The notes under the pieces were generated by a model. It did not search any database. It saw nothing but the letters and a program-made list of their open reading frames with translations, and had not been told where the DNA came from. This document shows positions 16,574-26,301 of a stretch of DNA of 34,855 nt, in pieces. The stretch lies in assembly GCA_036160955.1 (NCBI GenBank), contig JAYYDJ010000028.1:1-34855 (forward strand), given 5' to 3'. Within the stretch, counting starts at the first letter, position 1. Each line of letters starts with the position of its first letter. The position numbers and the translations under genes were made by a program. Source of the DNA: GCA-2699365 sp036160955 (GTDB taxonomy: Bacteria; Verrucomicrobiota; Verrucomicrobiia; Opitutales; Coraliomargaritaceae).

Positions 16574-18430
16574 GTGTCAGCAAACTATACTGAAGATAAC
16601 ATTAAGTCACTGGACTGGAAAGAGCACATCCGATTGCGCCCAGGAATGTACATCGGTAAGCTTGGTGATGGCTCGTCGCAGGATGATGGAATATACATTT
16701 TATTGAAGGAAGTACTCGATAATTCCATCGATGAATTCGTGATGGGGCACGGAAAAATCATCGAAGTAACTATCGACGCAACACATGTTGAAGTGCGTGA
16801 CTTTGGCCGAGGAATTCCTCTCGGTAAACTCAAAGACTGCGCCTCTAAAATTAATACCGGCGCCAAATACGACTCTGAAGCATTTAAGAAGTCTGTAGGT
16901 TTAAACGGAGTTGGCATCAAGGCAGTCAATGCCTTATCCTCTGAATTTTATATACAAGCGTTTCGTGAGGGAAGAACTCGTTCGGTAAACTTTGCTCGGG
17001 GAGAAGTTATAAATGAAGATATTAGTGACAAAAATGCAGGTAATGAAACCAGCGGCACACGACTCGCCTTTGATCCAGACCCATTGATCTTCGGTAGCAT
17101 CCGATACCGAGAGGATTATGTTACAGACATGCTTTGGAACTACGCATTCCTAAATAGTGGATTAACTGTGATTTACAACGGCAAGAAATTTAAATCAGAA
17201 AAAGGTCTGCACGATCTACTAGAAAATAAATTAGACGGAAATCCACTCTACCCAATTGTACATTTAAAAGGTAAAGATATCGAAATTGCCTTTACCCATT
17301 CTAGCGGCTATGGAGAGGATTATTACTCCTTTGTTAACGGACAGCACACTACGATGGGAGGTACCCATTTGTCCGCTTTTCGCGAAGCCTTAGCTAAGAC
17401 AATTAAAGAATTCTTTAATAAAGATATCGATGCAGTCGACATAAGGACCTCGATCTGTGCGGCTGTCAGTATTAAGGTAGAAGAGCCTGTCTTTGAGTCT
17501 CAGACTAAAACAAAGCTTGGGTCACAGGAGATGGGACCAAAAGGGCCAACAGTGAGAACTTTTATGGTTAATTTCATCAAACAAACCCTAGATAACTATT
17601 TACATCGTGAACCCGATACTGCGAAAATACTTATCGATAAAATACTTGAATCGGAGCGCAATCGTAAAGAGTTAAAAGGCATACAAAAGCTAGCACGAGA
17701 ACGTGCCAAGAAAGCAAAAATTCATAATAAAAAGCTTCGTGATTGCCGTATACATTTAGACTCAAAGAAAGAAGGACGCCTTAATTCCACATTATTTATT
17801 ACTGAAGGAGACTCTGCTTCTGGTTCGATCACGAAAGCACGAGATGTTAAAACTCAAGCTGTTTTCTCCCTCAAAGGAAAACCCTTAAACTCTTTTGGTC
17901 TATCCAAAAAAATTGTCTATGAAAACGAAGAGTTTAATTTGTTACAAGATGCCCTTAATATTGAAAATGGCCTAGAGGATCTTCGTTTTAACAATGTAGT
18001 CATCGCCACTGATGCGGATGTCGACGGTATGCATATACGCCTACTTTTAATAACATTTTTCCTACAATTTTTCCCAGAACTAATCCGCCAAGGTCATCTA
18101 CATATATTACAAACTCCCCTATTTAGAGTACGTAACAAAAATGTCACTCTCTACTGTTACACTGAAACTGAGCGGCTTAGTGCGATTAAAGAGTGCAGTC
18201 CAAAACCAGAAATTACTAGATTTAAAGGCCTTGGAGAGATTTCCCCAGACGAATTTAGTCACTTTATTGGGAAGAATATACGCTTGGATCCTATAATTAT
18301 ACCAAAAGGAATGACGACTCGCGACCTTTTAACTTTTTATATGGGTAAAAATACCCCAGAACGACAAGAATTTATAATCGATAATCTAAAAGTACTTCGC
18401 GACGAGATTGAAGAACAAGTTGCTAGTTAG
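16574..18430 (+). CDS. parE: DNA topoisomerase IV subunit B (type IIA, GyrB/ParE family)
   Basis: 618 residues, short like ParE of Bacteroidota rather than full GyrB. The GHKL ATPase shows Glu46/Asn50 in LLKEVLDNSIDE, DFGRGIPLG, and the ATP-lid glycines GLNGVGIKAVNAL (109-121). The transducer domain follows. The TOPRIM domain has EGDSASGS with the catalytic Glu at 411, and DADVDG with Asp480 and Asp482. IRLRPGMYIGKLGDG is the family N-terminus. It provides ATP-driven strand passage for decatenation together with the A subunit at 22180-24252. Start is GTG. The nearby ParC-like gene supports topoisomerase IV over gyrase. It lies 168 bp after the SPFH gene. Confidence 0.9.
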   Translation: MSANYTEDNIKSLDWKEHIRLRPGMYIGKLGDGSSQDDGIYILLKEVLDNSIDEFVMGHGKIIEVTIDATHVEVRDFGRGIPLGKLKDCASKINTGAKYDSEAFKKSVGLNGVGIKAVNALSSEFYIQAFREGRTRSVNFARGEVINEDISDKNAGNETSGTRLAFDPDPLIFGSIRYREDYVTDMLWNYAFLNSGLTVIYNGKKFKSEKGLHDLLENKLDGNPLYPIVHLKGKDIEIAFTHSSGYGEDYYSFVNGQHTTMGGTHLSAFREALAKTIKEFFNKDIDAVDIRTSICAAVSIKVEEPVFESQTKTKLGSQEMGPKGPTVRTFMVNFIKQTLDNYLHREPDTAKILIDKILESERNRKELKGIQKLARERAKKAKIHNKKLRDCRIHLDSKKEGRLNSTLFITEGDSASGSITKARDVKTQAVFSLKGKPLNSFGLSKKIVYENEEFNLLQDALNIENGLEDLRFNNVVIATDADVDGMHIRLLLITFFLQFFPELIRQGHLHILQTPLFRVRNKNVTLYCYTETERLSAIKECSPKPEITRFKGLGEISPDEFSHFIGKNIRLDPIIIPKGMTTRDLLTFYMGKNTPERQEFIIDNLKVLRDEIEEQVAS

Positions 18431-18463
18431 CTTTTGCGCTATTTTGGTTAGAGAAATATTTAA

Positions 18464-18486
18464 ATAATCTGCTTTTATTGCAGTTA
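18464..18486. terminator. Weak hairpin between convergent parE and pyc
   Basis: AATAA(T)CTGC pairs with GCAGTTATT, 9 bp with one bulged T, loop TTTTATT. It lies about 34 bp after the parE stop and 50 bp beyond the pyc stop; no clear T run follows on either strand. It is the only hairpin in the gap. Confidence 0.35.
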
Positions 18487-18535
18487 TTCAGCCTAAATTA
18501 GTCAGTGGAAAGTATCTATCAAACTTGTGTACTTT

Positions 18536-21500
18536 TTACGCTTTTCTCAATTCGACAAGCAGATCCTTACTATCTACCTGATCACCAGCTTGTGCTTCTA
18601 TGCGATCAACCACACCGTCGGCTAAAGCATATACAGTAGTTTGCATCTTCATCGCTTCTAGAACACAAAGCTTCTCCTTTTTTTTGACCTTCTGTCCTAC
18701 AGATACTGAAACGCTACTGACCATAGCGGGAATTGGTGAACCAACTTGTAATTTATTCGCAGGGTCAGCCTTATCGCGCTTCTTCGACTGCGTTTGAATT
18801 GACCGGTCTAGAATTGTGCACTCACGAGCCCGCCCATTTAATTCAAAAGTCAATGTGCGTAGTGCCTCCTCATCGGGTTCGGAAACATAGACTAGCTTAA
18901 TAATGAGAGTTTTGCCCTGCTCAATCTCTACGGAAATTTCTTCCCCAGGATTTAAGCCATAGAAAAAAGCAGGTGTAGGTAGCACACGCGCGTGCCCAAA
19001 GCTATCCACATACTTAATTAGTTCTTTATAGACCTGAGGATACATTAAATAAGAATATAAATCATCATCGTTTATATCCCGCTTCAAAGTGCGGCGTAAA
19101 TCCTTGCGAACTGCATCTATTTCGACTTTCTCCGCCCGTTTACCTGGACGACCTTTATAAGCTTTACGATCGCCTAATACAACTTGCTGCACTTTCTTAG
19201 GCCATCCGCCCTTAGGCTGTCCTAATCCTCCGGAAAGCATATCAACAACCGATTCAGGAAAAGCTGTTCCCGGCTCAAGATTGACCAAATCCGCAGGCTC
19301 AATTCCTTTAGTGAGTAAGAACATCGACAGGTCGCCTACAACTTTCGAAGATGGAGTAACTTTCACGATATCACCAAATAATTTGTTCACCTCATGATAA
19401 TATCGTACAACCTCTGGCCAACGTGCACCTAGTCCAAGCGCTCGTGCTTGCTCGCGTAAGTTAGTATACTGACCACCAGGCATTTCATGCTTATAAACTT
19501 CGGCAGAACCGAACTTAGGGCTTGTATCAAAAGGTCCATAAAATTGGCGAACTGCCTCCCAATAAATTGATAACTCATTTAAAAACTCTAGGTTCAATCC
19601 TGTATCTCGCTTTTGCCCGTGCAGCGCATTGACAATCGAGTTTAAATTAGGCTGTGAAGTTAGGCCTGATAGCGATGAAACAGCTAAATCTACGACATCA
19701 ACGCCCGCCTCGGCAGCTTTAATAATTGATGCACCAGCAATGCCGGAAGAATCATGCGTATGAAAATGCAAAGGAATGCTAATTTCGCTACGTAAGGCCT
19801 TGACCAATTTATATGCCGCATGCGGCGTGCATAGGCCAGACATATCTTTTAGAGCCAATATGTGAGCACCCATTTGCTCGAGCTCTTTAGCCATATCAAC
19901 ATAGTATTTTAATGAATATTTATCGCGCGCTTCGTCTAGTATATCGCCTGTGTAGCAAATCGTAGCCTCACAAATAGAATTAGTGTCCTTACGAATAGAA
20001 TCCATAGCGACTTTCAAATTTGGGAGATAGTTTAGCGAGTCAAATACGCGAAAAATATCCATCCCAGAATCGGCTGAATGCTTAATGAAGCCACGGATTA
20101 CATTGTCCGGATAATTCGAGTACCCAACTCCATTTGCTCCACGCAATAACATCTGGAAACAGACATTAGGAATACGTGCACGTAGCCGTCGCAGGCGCTT
20201 GAAGGGGTTTTCATGTAAAAAGCGCATGGAAGTATCAAATGTAGCCCCACCCCAACACTCTAAAGAATATAGGTCACCGGCTCGCTGTGCAATAGCATCG
20301 GCTACCTTCAATTGATCATAGCTACGCATTCTAGCTGCTAATAGCGACTGGTGCGCATCGCGCATTGTCGTATCGGTTATAAGTAACTTCTTTTGCTTAC
20401 GAGTCCACTGTGCAAACTTATCAGGTCCATATTTAGCTAAATAGTCCTTTGTGCCCATAGGTAACTTATGAGTATGGTCATGAGTGGGTACGATAACTGG
20501 TAGGTCCATTATTGGTACCGGGCGTCCTTTGACCTGATCATTACCATTTACAATTGTCTCCCCTAAGAGGTTAAGGAGCTTGGTTGCGCGATCACGACGC
20601 CTCTTAAAATTAAATAATTCTTTCGACGTATCGATCAGAGTAGTGGTCGCTTTCCCGGAAACAAATATCGGATGGTTAATCACATTCTCAATAAAAGGAA
20701 TATTAGTTTTTACCCCACGAATGCGCATCTCCCTGAGAGCACGATCCATTCGCTGAATGGCTAAATCAAAGTTGCTTGCCGAAGCGGTTAACTTAACTAA
20801 AAGAGAATCGTAATAAGGGGTAATAACAGATCCTGTATCGCCCATCGCACCATCTAAGCGAATACCGAACCCTGCAGCGGAGCGATAATTGACTATCTTT
20901 CCATAATCAGGCGCAAAATTCTTTTCAGGATCCTCTGTCGTTATACGAGCCTGAATCGCAACCCCATTACGAGCGATTAACTCCTGTTTTGGAATTCCAA
21001 TTTCTTTGGAGTGTAAACTATAACCCTGCGCAATTAAAATCTGACTACGAACAATGTCGATGCCGGTAATAACTTCGGTTACGGTGTGCTCAACTTGAAT
21101 CCGTGGATTCATTTCAATAAAAAACCAATCATCACAATCCAAGTCATAAAGAAATTCGACGGTACCTGCACTGTAGTATCCGATCGATCGAGCAATTTGG
21201 ACTGCCGCATCACATAGAGCAGCGCGTACATCATCTGGCAGTCCAATAGAAGGGGCTATTTCAACCACTTTTTGATGGCGACGCTGCACAGAGCAATCTC
21301 GCTCATGTAGATGCACAACATTACCTTGTTTGTCTCCTAAAATCTGAACTTCGATATGCTTCGCACGCTCAATATATCGTTCCAAAAAAACCGCTGAATT
21401 TCCAAATGCGCGCTGTGCTTCACCCTGTGCCTCTTCCAGTGATGACTTCAACTGCTTGGGATCTTTAACCACACGCATACCGCGGCCACCACCACCAAAT

Positions 21501-21979
21501 GCAGCTTTAATAATTAATGGAAAACCGATTGTTTTAGCAATTTTCAAAGCCTGCGATGGATCTGCTATTGGATCTTCAGTCCCCGGTAAAGTAGGCACAT
21601 TAGCTTTCTCAGCTATTTTGCGAGCCTCAATTTTATCTCCCATCCGCGACAATAAGTCAGAACTAGGCCCAACGAAATTAAGTCCATTTGCTTCACAAGC
21701 ATTGGCAAAACCAGCATTTTCTGACAAAAACCCATAACCTGGGTGAACTAAATCAACCTTGTTTGCCTTAGCTATGTCAATGACGCTATCAATATCAAGA
21801 TATGCGGCAACAGGACCTTTGCCCTCTCCAACAAGGTACGACTCATCTGCTTTGAAGCGATGAACTCCAAATCTATCCTCATTGGCATAAACTGCCACCG
21901 TGCGGTAAGCAAGCTCTGTGGCACTTCGAAAAATTCTTACAGCAATTTCGCTGCGGTTAGCGACTAATAATTTCTTCAT
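18536..21979 (-). CDS. pyc: Pyruvate carboxylase, single-chain
   Basis: 1147 residues, the usual length for a one-chain enzyme. It carboxylates pyruvate to oxaloacetate with ATP and biotin, refilling the TCA cycle. Order of domains: biotin carboxylase (about 1-460; KKLLVANRSEIAVRI, the ATP-grasp loop FGGGGRGMRVV, FIEMNPRIQVEHTVTE), carboxyltransferase of the HMGL-like barrel (about 530-830; LLITDTTMRDAHQSLLA, ECWGGATFDTSMRFL, and the metal-site HFHTHDSSG), and the C-terminal biotinyl domain with the lysine near residue 1111 in VLEAMKMQTT. ATG 21979 matches the family start; a longer frame from 22030 adds 17 unlikely residues. It sits on the opposite strand between parE and parC. Confidence 0.97.
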   Translation of the reverse strand: MKKLLVANRSEIAVRIFRSATELAYRTVAVYANEDRFGVHRFKADESYLVGEGKGPVAAYLDIDSVIDIAKANKVDLVHPGYGFLSENAGFANACEANGLNFVGPSSDLLSRMGDKIEARKIAEKANVPTLPGTEDPIADPSQALKIAKTIGFPLIIKAAFGGGGRGMRVVKDPKQLKSSLEEAQGEAQRAFGNSAVFLERYIERAKHIEVQILGDKQGNVVHLHERDCSVQRRHQKVVEIAPSIGLPDDVRAALCDAAVQIARSIGYYSAGTVEFLYDLDCDDWFFIEMNPRIQVEHTVTEVITGIDIVRSQILIAQGYSLHSKEIGIPKQELIARNGVAIQARITTEDPEKNFAPDYGKIVNYRSAAGFGIRLDGAMGDTGSVITPYYDSLLVKLTASASNFDLAIQRMDRALREMRIRGVKTNIPFIENVINHPIFVSGKATTTLIDTSKELFNFKRRRDRATKLLNLLGETIVNGNDQVKGRPVPIMDLPVIVPTHDHTHKLPMGTKDYLAKYGPDKFAQWTRKQKKLLITDTTMRDAHQSLLAARMRSYDQLKVADAIAQRAGDLYSLECWGGATFDTSMRFLHENPFKRLRRLRARIPNVCFQMLLRGANGVGYSNYPDNVIRGFIKHSADSGMDIFRVFDSLNYLPNLKVAMDSIRKDTNSICEATICYTGDILDEARDKYSLKYYVDMAKELEQMGAHILALKDMSGLCTPHAAYKLVKALRSEISIPLHFHTHDSSGIAGASIIKAAEAGVDVVDLAVSSLSGLTSQPNLNSIVNALHGQKRDTGLNLEFLNELSIYWEAVRQFYGPFDTSPKFGSAEVYKHEMPGGQYTNLREQARALGLGARWPEVVRYYHEVNKLFGDIVKVTPSSKVVGDLSMFLLTKGIEPADLVNLEPGTAFPESVVDMLSGGLGQPKGGWPKKVQQVVLGDRKAYKGRPGKRAEKVEIDAVRKDLRRTLKRDINDDDLYSYLMYPQVYKELIKYVDSFGHARVLPTPAFFYGLNPGEEISVEIEQGKTLIIKLVYVSEPDEEALRTLTFELNGRARECTILDRSIQTQSKKRDKADPANKLQVGSPIPAMVSSVSVSVGQKVKKKEKLCVLEAMKMQTTVYALADGVVDRIEAQAGDQVDSKDLLVELRKA

Positions 21980-22179
21980 TGTTTTGGGAGCAGTAATTTT
22001 TGAAGTTGAAGAAATTAATAGCTCAAGCACAAGTCAAGAAAGTGCAACTAAACGATATTCTAGAAGACAATTACCATTGGACGATAGTTTCTACTTGATA
22101 GACTCAATGAATTACACTTTCACAAAAGAGTAATTCATCACTAAGAAAGTCCTAATACCCCTTATTTTTATCGTATTCC

Positions 22180-24252
22180 ATGCCAAAAAAAAAGCCGCCA
22201 AATAAGGCAGAATCACTCGAATTGCCCTTCGAACAGTCGATTGATACAGATCTGAAAGAGAAAAGTACAATTGATGGATTGTTTGATCTTCAAACTAAAT
22301 CAGGCCACGTCGACCATATGTTTAGCGAATGGTTTCTTGATTATGCTAGCTATGTAATTTTAGAGCGTGCTGTGCCACATGCTAATGATGGCCTTAAGCC
22401 AGTCCAGCGACGAATTTTGCACTCCATGCGCGAGTTAGAAGATGGGCGCTACAATAAAGTTGCTAATGTAATTGGCAACACAATGAAGTATCACCCACAT
22501 GGCGATGCGTCTATTGCAGATGCAATGGTGCAAATTGGGCAGAAAGATCTATTAATCGACATGCAAGGTAATTGGGGAAACACTTTTACCGGAGACTCAG
22601 CGGCGGCTTCACGTTATATTGAAGCACGTCTTTCCAAATTTTCTCTGGATGTAGTTTTTAATCCCAAAACCACTCAATGGTTGGCCTCATATGATGGGCG
22701 AAATAAAGAACCTGAAACACTTCCAGTTAAATTTCCATTACTTCTAGCGCAAGGAGCCGAAGGCATTGCTGTTGGACTTTCCTGTAAAATTTTGCCCCAT
22801 AACTTCAATGAATTAATAGACGCCTGCATCGCGCTTTTACGAAAACAGACACCTGATATATTCCCAGATTTTCCCACAGGGGGTATCGCTGATGTATCCG
22901 AGTATAATAATGGTAAGCGTGGAGGACGAGTTAAAGTTAGAGCTAAAATAGAAGTGCTTAAGAAAAATTTACTAGCCATTACGCAGCTGCCATTCGGAAA
23001 AACAACGACTTCGCTAATTGATTCTATTTTGTCTGCTAACGATAAAGGGAAAATTAAAATTTCACGAGTTGAGGACAACACAGCCGAAAATGTGGAAATA
23101 CTCCTATATTTACCATCGGGAGCTGATTCGGATACAGTAGAACAAGCTCTATATGCATTTACTGACTGTGAAGTATCCGTATCGACTAACATATGTGTAA
23201 TCGAAAATGAGAAGCCGCACTTTTTTTCTGCACAAGACTTACTCTATTTAGCGACTGAAAAAACTCGAGAACTCTTAAAAAGCGAGCTTGATATCGAGCT
23301 AAAAGAACTAGAAAAAAAATGGCATTTTAGCTCCCTCGAAAAAATCTTTATAGAAAAGCGAATCTACCGTCGCATAGAAGAGGAAGAGACCTGGGAAGGG
23401 GTAATTTCAACTGTTCAAGCTGGGCTAAAGCCGCATAAAAAATTATTTAAAAGACCTATCACAGAAGAAGATATTTTACGCCTTCTAGAAATTAAGATTA
23501 AGCGAATTTCAAAGTTTGATTCCTTTAAAGCCGACGAACAAATTAAAGCCCTAGAAGAAGCGATCGCAGAGACTGAAAAAAACCTCAAATACCTAACTAA
23601 ATTTGCAATTAAATGGTTCACTAATTTAAAGAAAAAGTACGGAAAAGGAAGAGAGCGAAAGACCGAGCTATCCTCGTTTGAAAAAGTTGTCGCCCATGAA
23701 GTAGTTATCGCCAATGAAACACTCTATGTAGATCGTAAGGAAGGCTTTGCGGGAACTTCTCTGAAAAAGGACGAACCAGTTTGCAAATGTTCAAACTTAA
23801 GCGATATCATTGCTATTTCGCAAGAAGGCACACTAAAGGTCAGTAAAGTTAGCAATAAAGCATTCTTTGGTAAAAATATTCTTCACATCGACGTATTCAA
23901 CCGTGCGGAACCAAATAATTTAACTTATTGTATGGTCTACCGAGACGGTAAAACCGGTCCTACTCTAATGAAACACTTTACTATTGGCGGAGTAACACGT
24001 GACAAAGAGTACAATTTAACAAAAGGAAAACCAGGATCGAGAATTTTCTATGTCTCCTGTTACCCGACTAATAGCGGGACACCCGATGCGGTAAAAGTTA
24101 ATCTCAAGCCAGTTCCTCGCCTAAGAAAGACCGAGGAAGAAGTCTTTTTTAAAGATATTGCCATACGCGGCCGCAGTACGAGTGGTAATATTATAACAAA
24201 AAATGCAGTAAGAAATGTTGTTCGCCTCACTAAGGCTGCTAGAGAATCCTAG
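22180..24252 (+). CDS. parC: DNA topoisomerase IV subunit A (type IIA, GyrA/ParC family)
   Basis: 690 residues. The breakage-reunion domain has WFLDYASYVILERAVPHANDGLKPVQRRILHSM (winged helix), YHPHGDASIADAMV, and the catalytic tyrosine Tyr146 in AAASRYIEARL preceded by Arg145. The DPHG-like MVQIGQKDLLIDMQGNWG segment is also present. A coiled-coil arm follows, and the C-terminal part (about 500-690) is shorter and less regular than the six-blade GyrA pinwheel, in keeping with ParC of Bacteroidota type. No GyrA box is seen. It cuts DNA while ParE powers passage. It diverges from pyc across 200 bp and leads into aroC. Gyrase-versus-topo IV assignment rests on overall resemblance. Confidence 0.9.
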   Translation: MPKKKPPNKAESLELPFEQSIDTDLKEKSTIDGLFDLQTKSGHVDHMFSEWFLDYASYVILERAVPHANDGLKPVQRRILHSMRELEDGRYNKVANVIGNTMKYHPHGDASIADAMVQIGQKDLLIDMQGNWGNTFTGDSAAASRYIEARLSKFSLDVVFNPKTTQWLASYDGRNKEPETLPVKFPLLLAQGAEGIAVGLSCKILPHNFNELIDACIALLRKQTPDIFPDFPTGGIADVSEYNNGKRGGRVKVRAKIEVLKKNLLAITQLPFGKTTTSLIDSILSANDKGKIKISRVEDNTAENVEILLYLPSGADSDTVEQALYAFTDCEVSVSTNICVIENEKPHFFSAQDLLYLATEKTRELLKSELDIELKELEKKWHFSSLEKIFIEKRIYRRIEEEETWEGVISTVQAGLKPHKKLFKRPITEEDILRLLEIKIKRISKFDSFKADEQIKALEEAIAETEKNLKYLTKFAIKWFTNLKKKYGKGRERKTELSSFEKVVAHEVVIANETLYVDRKEGFAGTSLKKDEPVCKCSNLSDIIAISQEGTLKVSKVSNKAFFGKNILHIDVFNRAEPNNLTYCMVYRDGKTGPTLMKHFTIGGVTRDKEYNLTKGKPGSRIFYVSCYPTNSGTPDAVKVNLKPVPRLRKTEEEVFFKDIAIRGRSTSGNIITKNAVRNVVRLTKAARES

Positions 24253-24267
24253 GATTGAGTTATCAGG

Positions 24268-24316
24268 GCCTTATTGAACAATGAATGAAGTGAAATAAGG
24301 CTTCTCACTTGGAGAA
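24268..24316 (+). other. Overlapping alternative hairpins in the parC-aroC gap
   Basis: Three mutually exclusive pairings are possible: GCCTTATT (24268-24275) with AATAAGGC (24294-24301), AAGTGA (24288-24293) with TCACTT (24305-24310), and TTCTC (24302-24306) with GAGAA (24312-24316). None has a T run after it. Weak terminator or leader structure for aroC. Confidence 0.3.
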
Positions 24317-24337
24317 TCTTTCTACTAAATAAAGATT

Positions 24338-25426
24338 ATGGGCAATTCCTTCGGCACACTATTTCGTATCTCCACATGGGGGGAGAGCCATGGTGGTGGT
24401 ATCGGCGTAGTCATCGATGGGTGTCCGCCTCGCCTTCCTCTTTCGATTGAAGACATTCAACAAGAACTCGATCGCAGGCGCCCAGGGCAAAGTGATATCA
24501 CTACGCCAAGAAAAGAAACTGATAGCGCCACAATCATATCTGGAGTTTATGAAGGACTTACACTGGGTACACCGATTGCCATTTATGTACCAAATGCGGA
24601 CCATCGCCCATCAGCTTATACAGAGATGAAGGACAAATTTCGACCCTCTCACGCAGACTATACTTACCAAAAAAAGTTTGGTATTCGCAACCACGAGGGC
24701 GGAGGACGCTCTTCTGCAAGAGAAACAATAGGCCGCGTGGCTGCAGGTGCAATAGCCAAAAAAATACTACTAAGCGCTGGTAAAATAGAAATTAGAGCCT
24801 ACATAACTCGAGTACATGATATTGAAGCGATTATAGAAGACTTTCCAAGCTTTGAGTTGGTGGAAAGTAATCCTGTACGCTGCCCAGATCCTCAATCTGC
24901 TGAAAAAATGGCAAAGCGTATTCGTGAAGCTCGAAGTGAAGGTGATTCTATTGGTGGTCTAATTGAATGTCGCATTCGTCACTTACCTGTTGGCATAGGC
25001 GCACCTGTATTTGATAGAATTGAAGCTGACTTAGCTAAAGCTATGTTATCGTTGCCAGCAACAAAGGGATTCGAAATTGGCAGTGGATTCAATGGAAGCT
25101 TATTAAAGGGATCCGAGCACAATGACTCTTTTATTAATAAAGATGGTAAAGTTGGAACAGAGACCAACCGCTCGGGAGGAGCTCAAGGTGGGATTTCTAA
25201 CGGCGAAGAGATTATCTTCAGAGTTGCATTTAAGCCAACAGCTACGTTGATCCAAAAACAAAAAACTGTAGATGCATCAGGTAAAACAACTGAGCTCATG
25301 GGACGCGGTCGTCATGACCCATGCGTTGTGCCTCGTGCTGTCCCAATTGTAGAATCTATGGCAGCACTTGTACTCGTGGACCACTGGATGCGCCACAAGG
25401 CCCAGTGCGAGTCGTGTGTATTTTAA
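24338..25426 (+). CDS. aroC: Chorismate synthase
   Basis: 362 residues, standard length. It converts EPSP to chorismate, the last shared step of aromatic amino acid synthesis, using reduced FMN. The three family signatures are seen: GESHGGGIGVVIDGCPPRLP near the start, the GIRNHEGGGRSSARETIGRVAAGA block for FMN and phosphate binding, and FEIGSGFNGSLLKGSEHND, followed by SGGAQGGISNGEEIIFRVAFKP and GRHDPCVVPRAVPI. ATG at 24338 is directly supported by MGNSFGTLFRISTWGESHG. It follows parC by 85 bp. An unrecognised gene starts 21 bp after its stop, in the same frame. Confidence 0.98.
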   Translation: MGNSFGTLFRISTWGESHGGGIGVVIDGCPPRLPLSIEDIQQELDRRRPGQSDITTPRKETDSATIISGVYEGLTLGTPIAIYVPNADHRPSAYTEMKDKFRPSHADYTYQKKFGIRNHEGGGRSSARETIGRVAAGAIAKKILLSAGKIEIRAYITRVHDIEAIIEDFPSFELVESNPVRCPDPQSAEKMAKRIREARSEGDSIGGLIECRIRHLPVGIGAPVFDRIEADLAKAMLSLPATKGFEIGSGFNGSLLKGSEHNDSFINKDGKVGTETNRSGGAQGGISNGEEIIFRVAFKPTATLIQKQKTVDASGKTTELMGRGRHDPCVVPRAVPIVESMAALVLVDHWMRHKAQCESCVF

Positions 25427-25447
25427 GGGATTCCTAAAGCGCCGCGT

Positions 25448-26158
25448 GTGTATTTGGGGGGTGGTGTGTTTGGGGCTGAGCGTCGAGAAGTTCTTTACGA
25501 CGTAATTAAAGAAGGCATCAACAGCGAAGAACAAGTTCTTTACTTTAGGCCGAAAAATGAAGTCCCTTCTAAAACCGATGCTGCGCTTTTAGGGCTAAAA
25601 AATGTCAGTGTTATTGAATCAACTCTTAAGGATTCTAGATTATTACACAGAAAAATTAATGCACTCGCCGAAAAAATATTTTTTTTAGCGCCTGGAGATT
25701 CTGACCCTGCAGATTTTATAGAAGCACTTAAAGATTGGGTAGATCTTAATGACTGTGCTATTGCACGAGTAATTACAGTCGTCCATTGCGGTTTCCTAGA
25801 GTCAAATCCAAGGGCACAAACTTGGTTTGATGCCTGTATCCACTTTTCAGATATTATCTTATTAGCAGCCCGAGCAGGCATCAAGAATAACTGGGTGAAA
25901 AAATTTAAAGATCGTTACACTAAAAATCATTACCCTTGTAGATTCTTATTAGTTAAAAAAGGGTGTATCCAAAATCCAGCAGAAGTCCTCGAGGTCGAGG
26001 CACGACGAGTATCCCTTTATTTTGATAAACTAACCCCTATAGAGGAAGACGAATTTGAAGATCAAATGCCAGATGACCGTCAGCCAGATAAGTATATTGA
26101 GCGTCTTACAAGTGGACAAAGAGCATACCCTATACCTGATATTAGTAAACTAATCTGA
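25448..26158 (+). CDS. Conserved-looking protein of unknown function downstream of aroC
   Basis: 236 residues; I cannot assign a function. The visible pattern is a short beta-strand with glycines at the very start (VYLGGGVFGAERREVL), a Rossmann-like alternation of strands and helices, a stretch VHCGFLESNPRAQTWFDACIHFSDIILL, and KDRYTKNHYPCRFLLVKKGCIQNPAEVLE. The C-terminal tail is acidic and ends with AYPIPDISKLI. No P-loop or metal motif is seen. The start is odd: the only candidates are GTG 25448, TTG 25454 or later, because the frame upstream runs directly into the aroC stop. No Shine-Dalgarno precedes it, so reinitiation after aroC is plausible. Composition matches its neighbours. Confidence 0.72.
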   Translation: MYLGGGVFGAERREVLYDVIKEGINSEEQVLYFRPKNEVPSKTDAALLGLKNVSVIESTLKDSRLLHRKINALAEKIFFLAPGDSDPADFIEALKDWVDLNDCAIARVITVVHCGFLESNPRAQTWFDACIHFSDIILLAARAGIKNNWVKKFKDRYTKNHYPCRFLLVKKGCIQNPAEVLEVEARRVSLYFDKLTPIEEDEFEDQMPDDRQPDKYIERLTSGQRAYPIPDISKLI

Positions 26159-26301
26159 TGAAACATCAAATACTCTAAATGCACTGAATTCGCAAAATTA
26201 CAAATGCTCGACAGCTATCTAGATGTATCAAATATTCGACAATCTAATAGTAGAATGAAGCCATTTGCTGGTCAGACCTAAATCAAGATTTTACAACATC
26301 C

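Noticed and set aside
26165..26240. Repeat ATCAAATA[C/T]TC upstream of the O-antigen ligase-like gene as a regulator site
   Set aside because: Two A/T-rich 11-mers 63 bp apart are easily due to chance, and they do not form a palindrome like the metK site.
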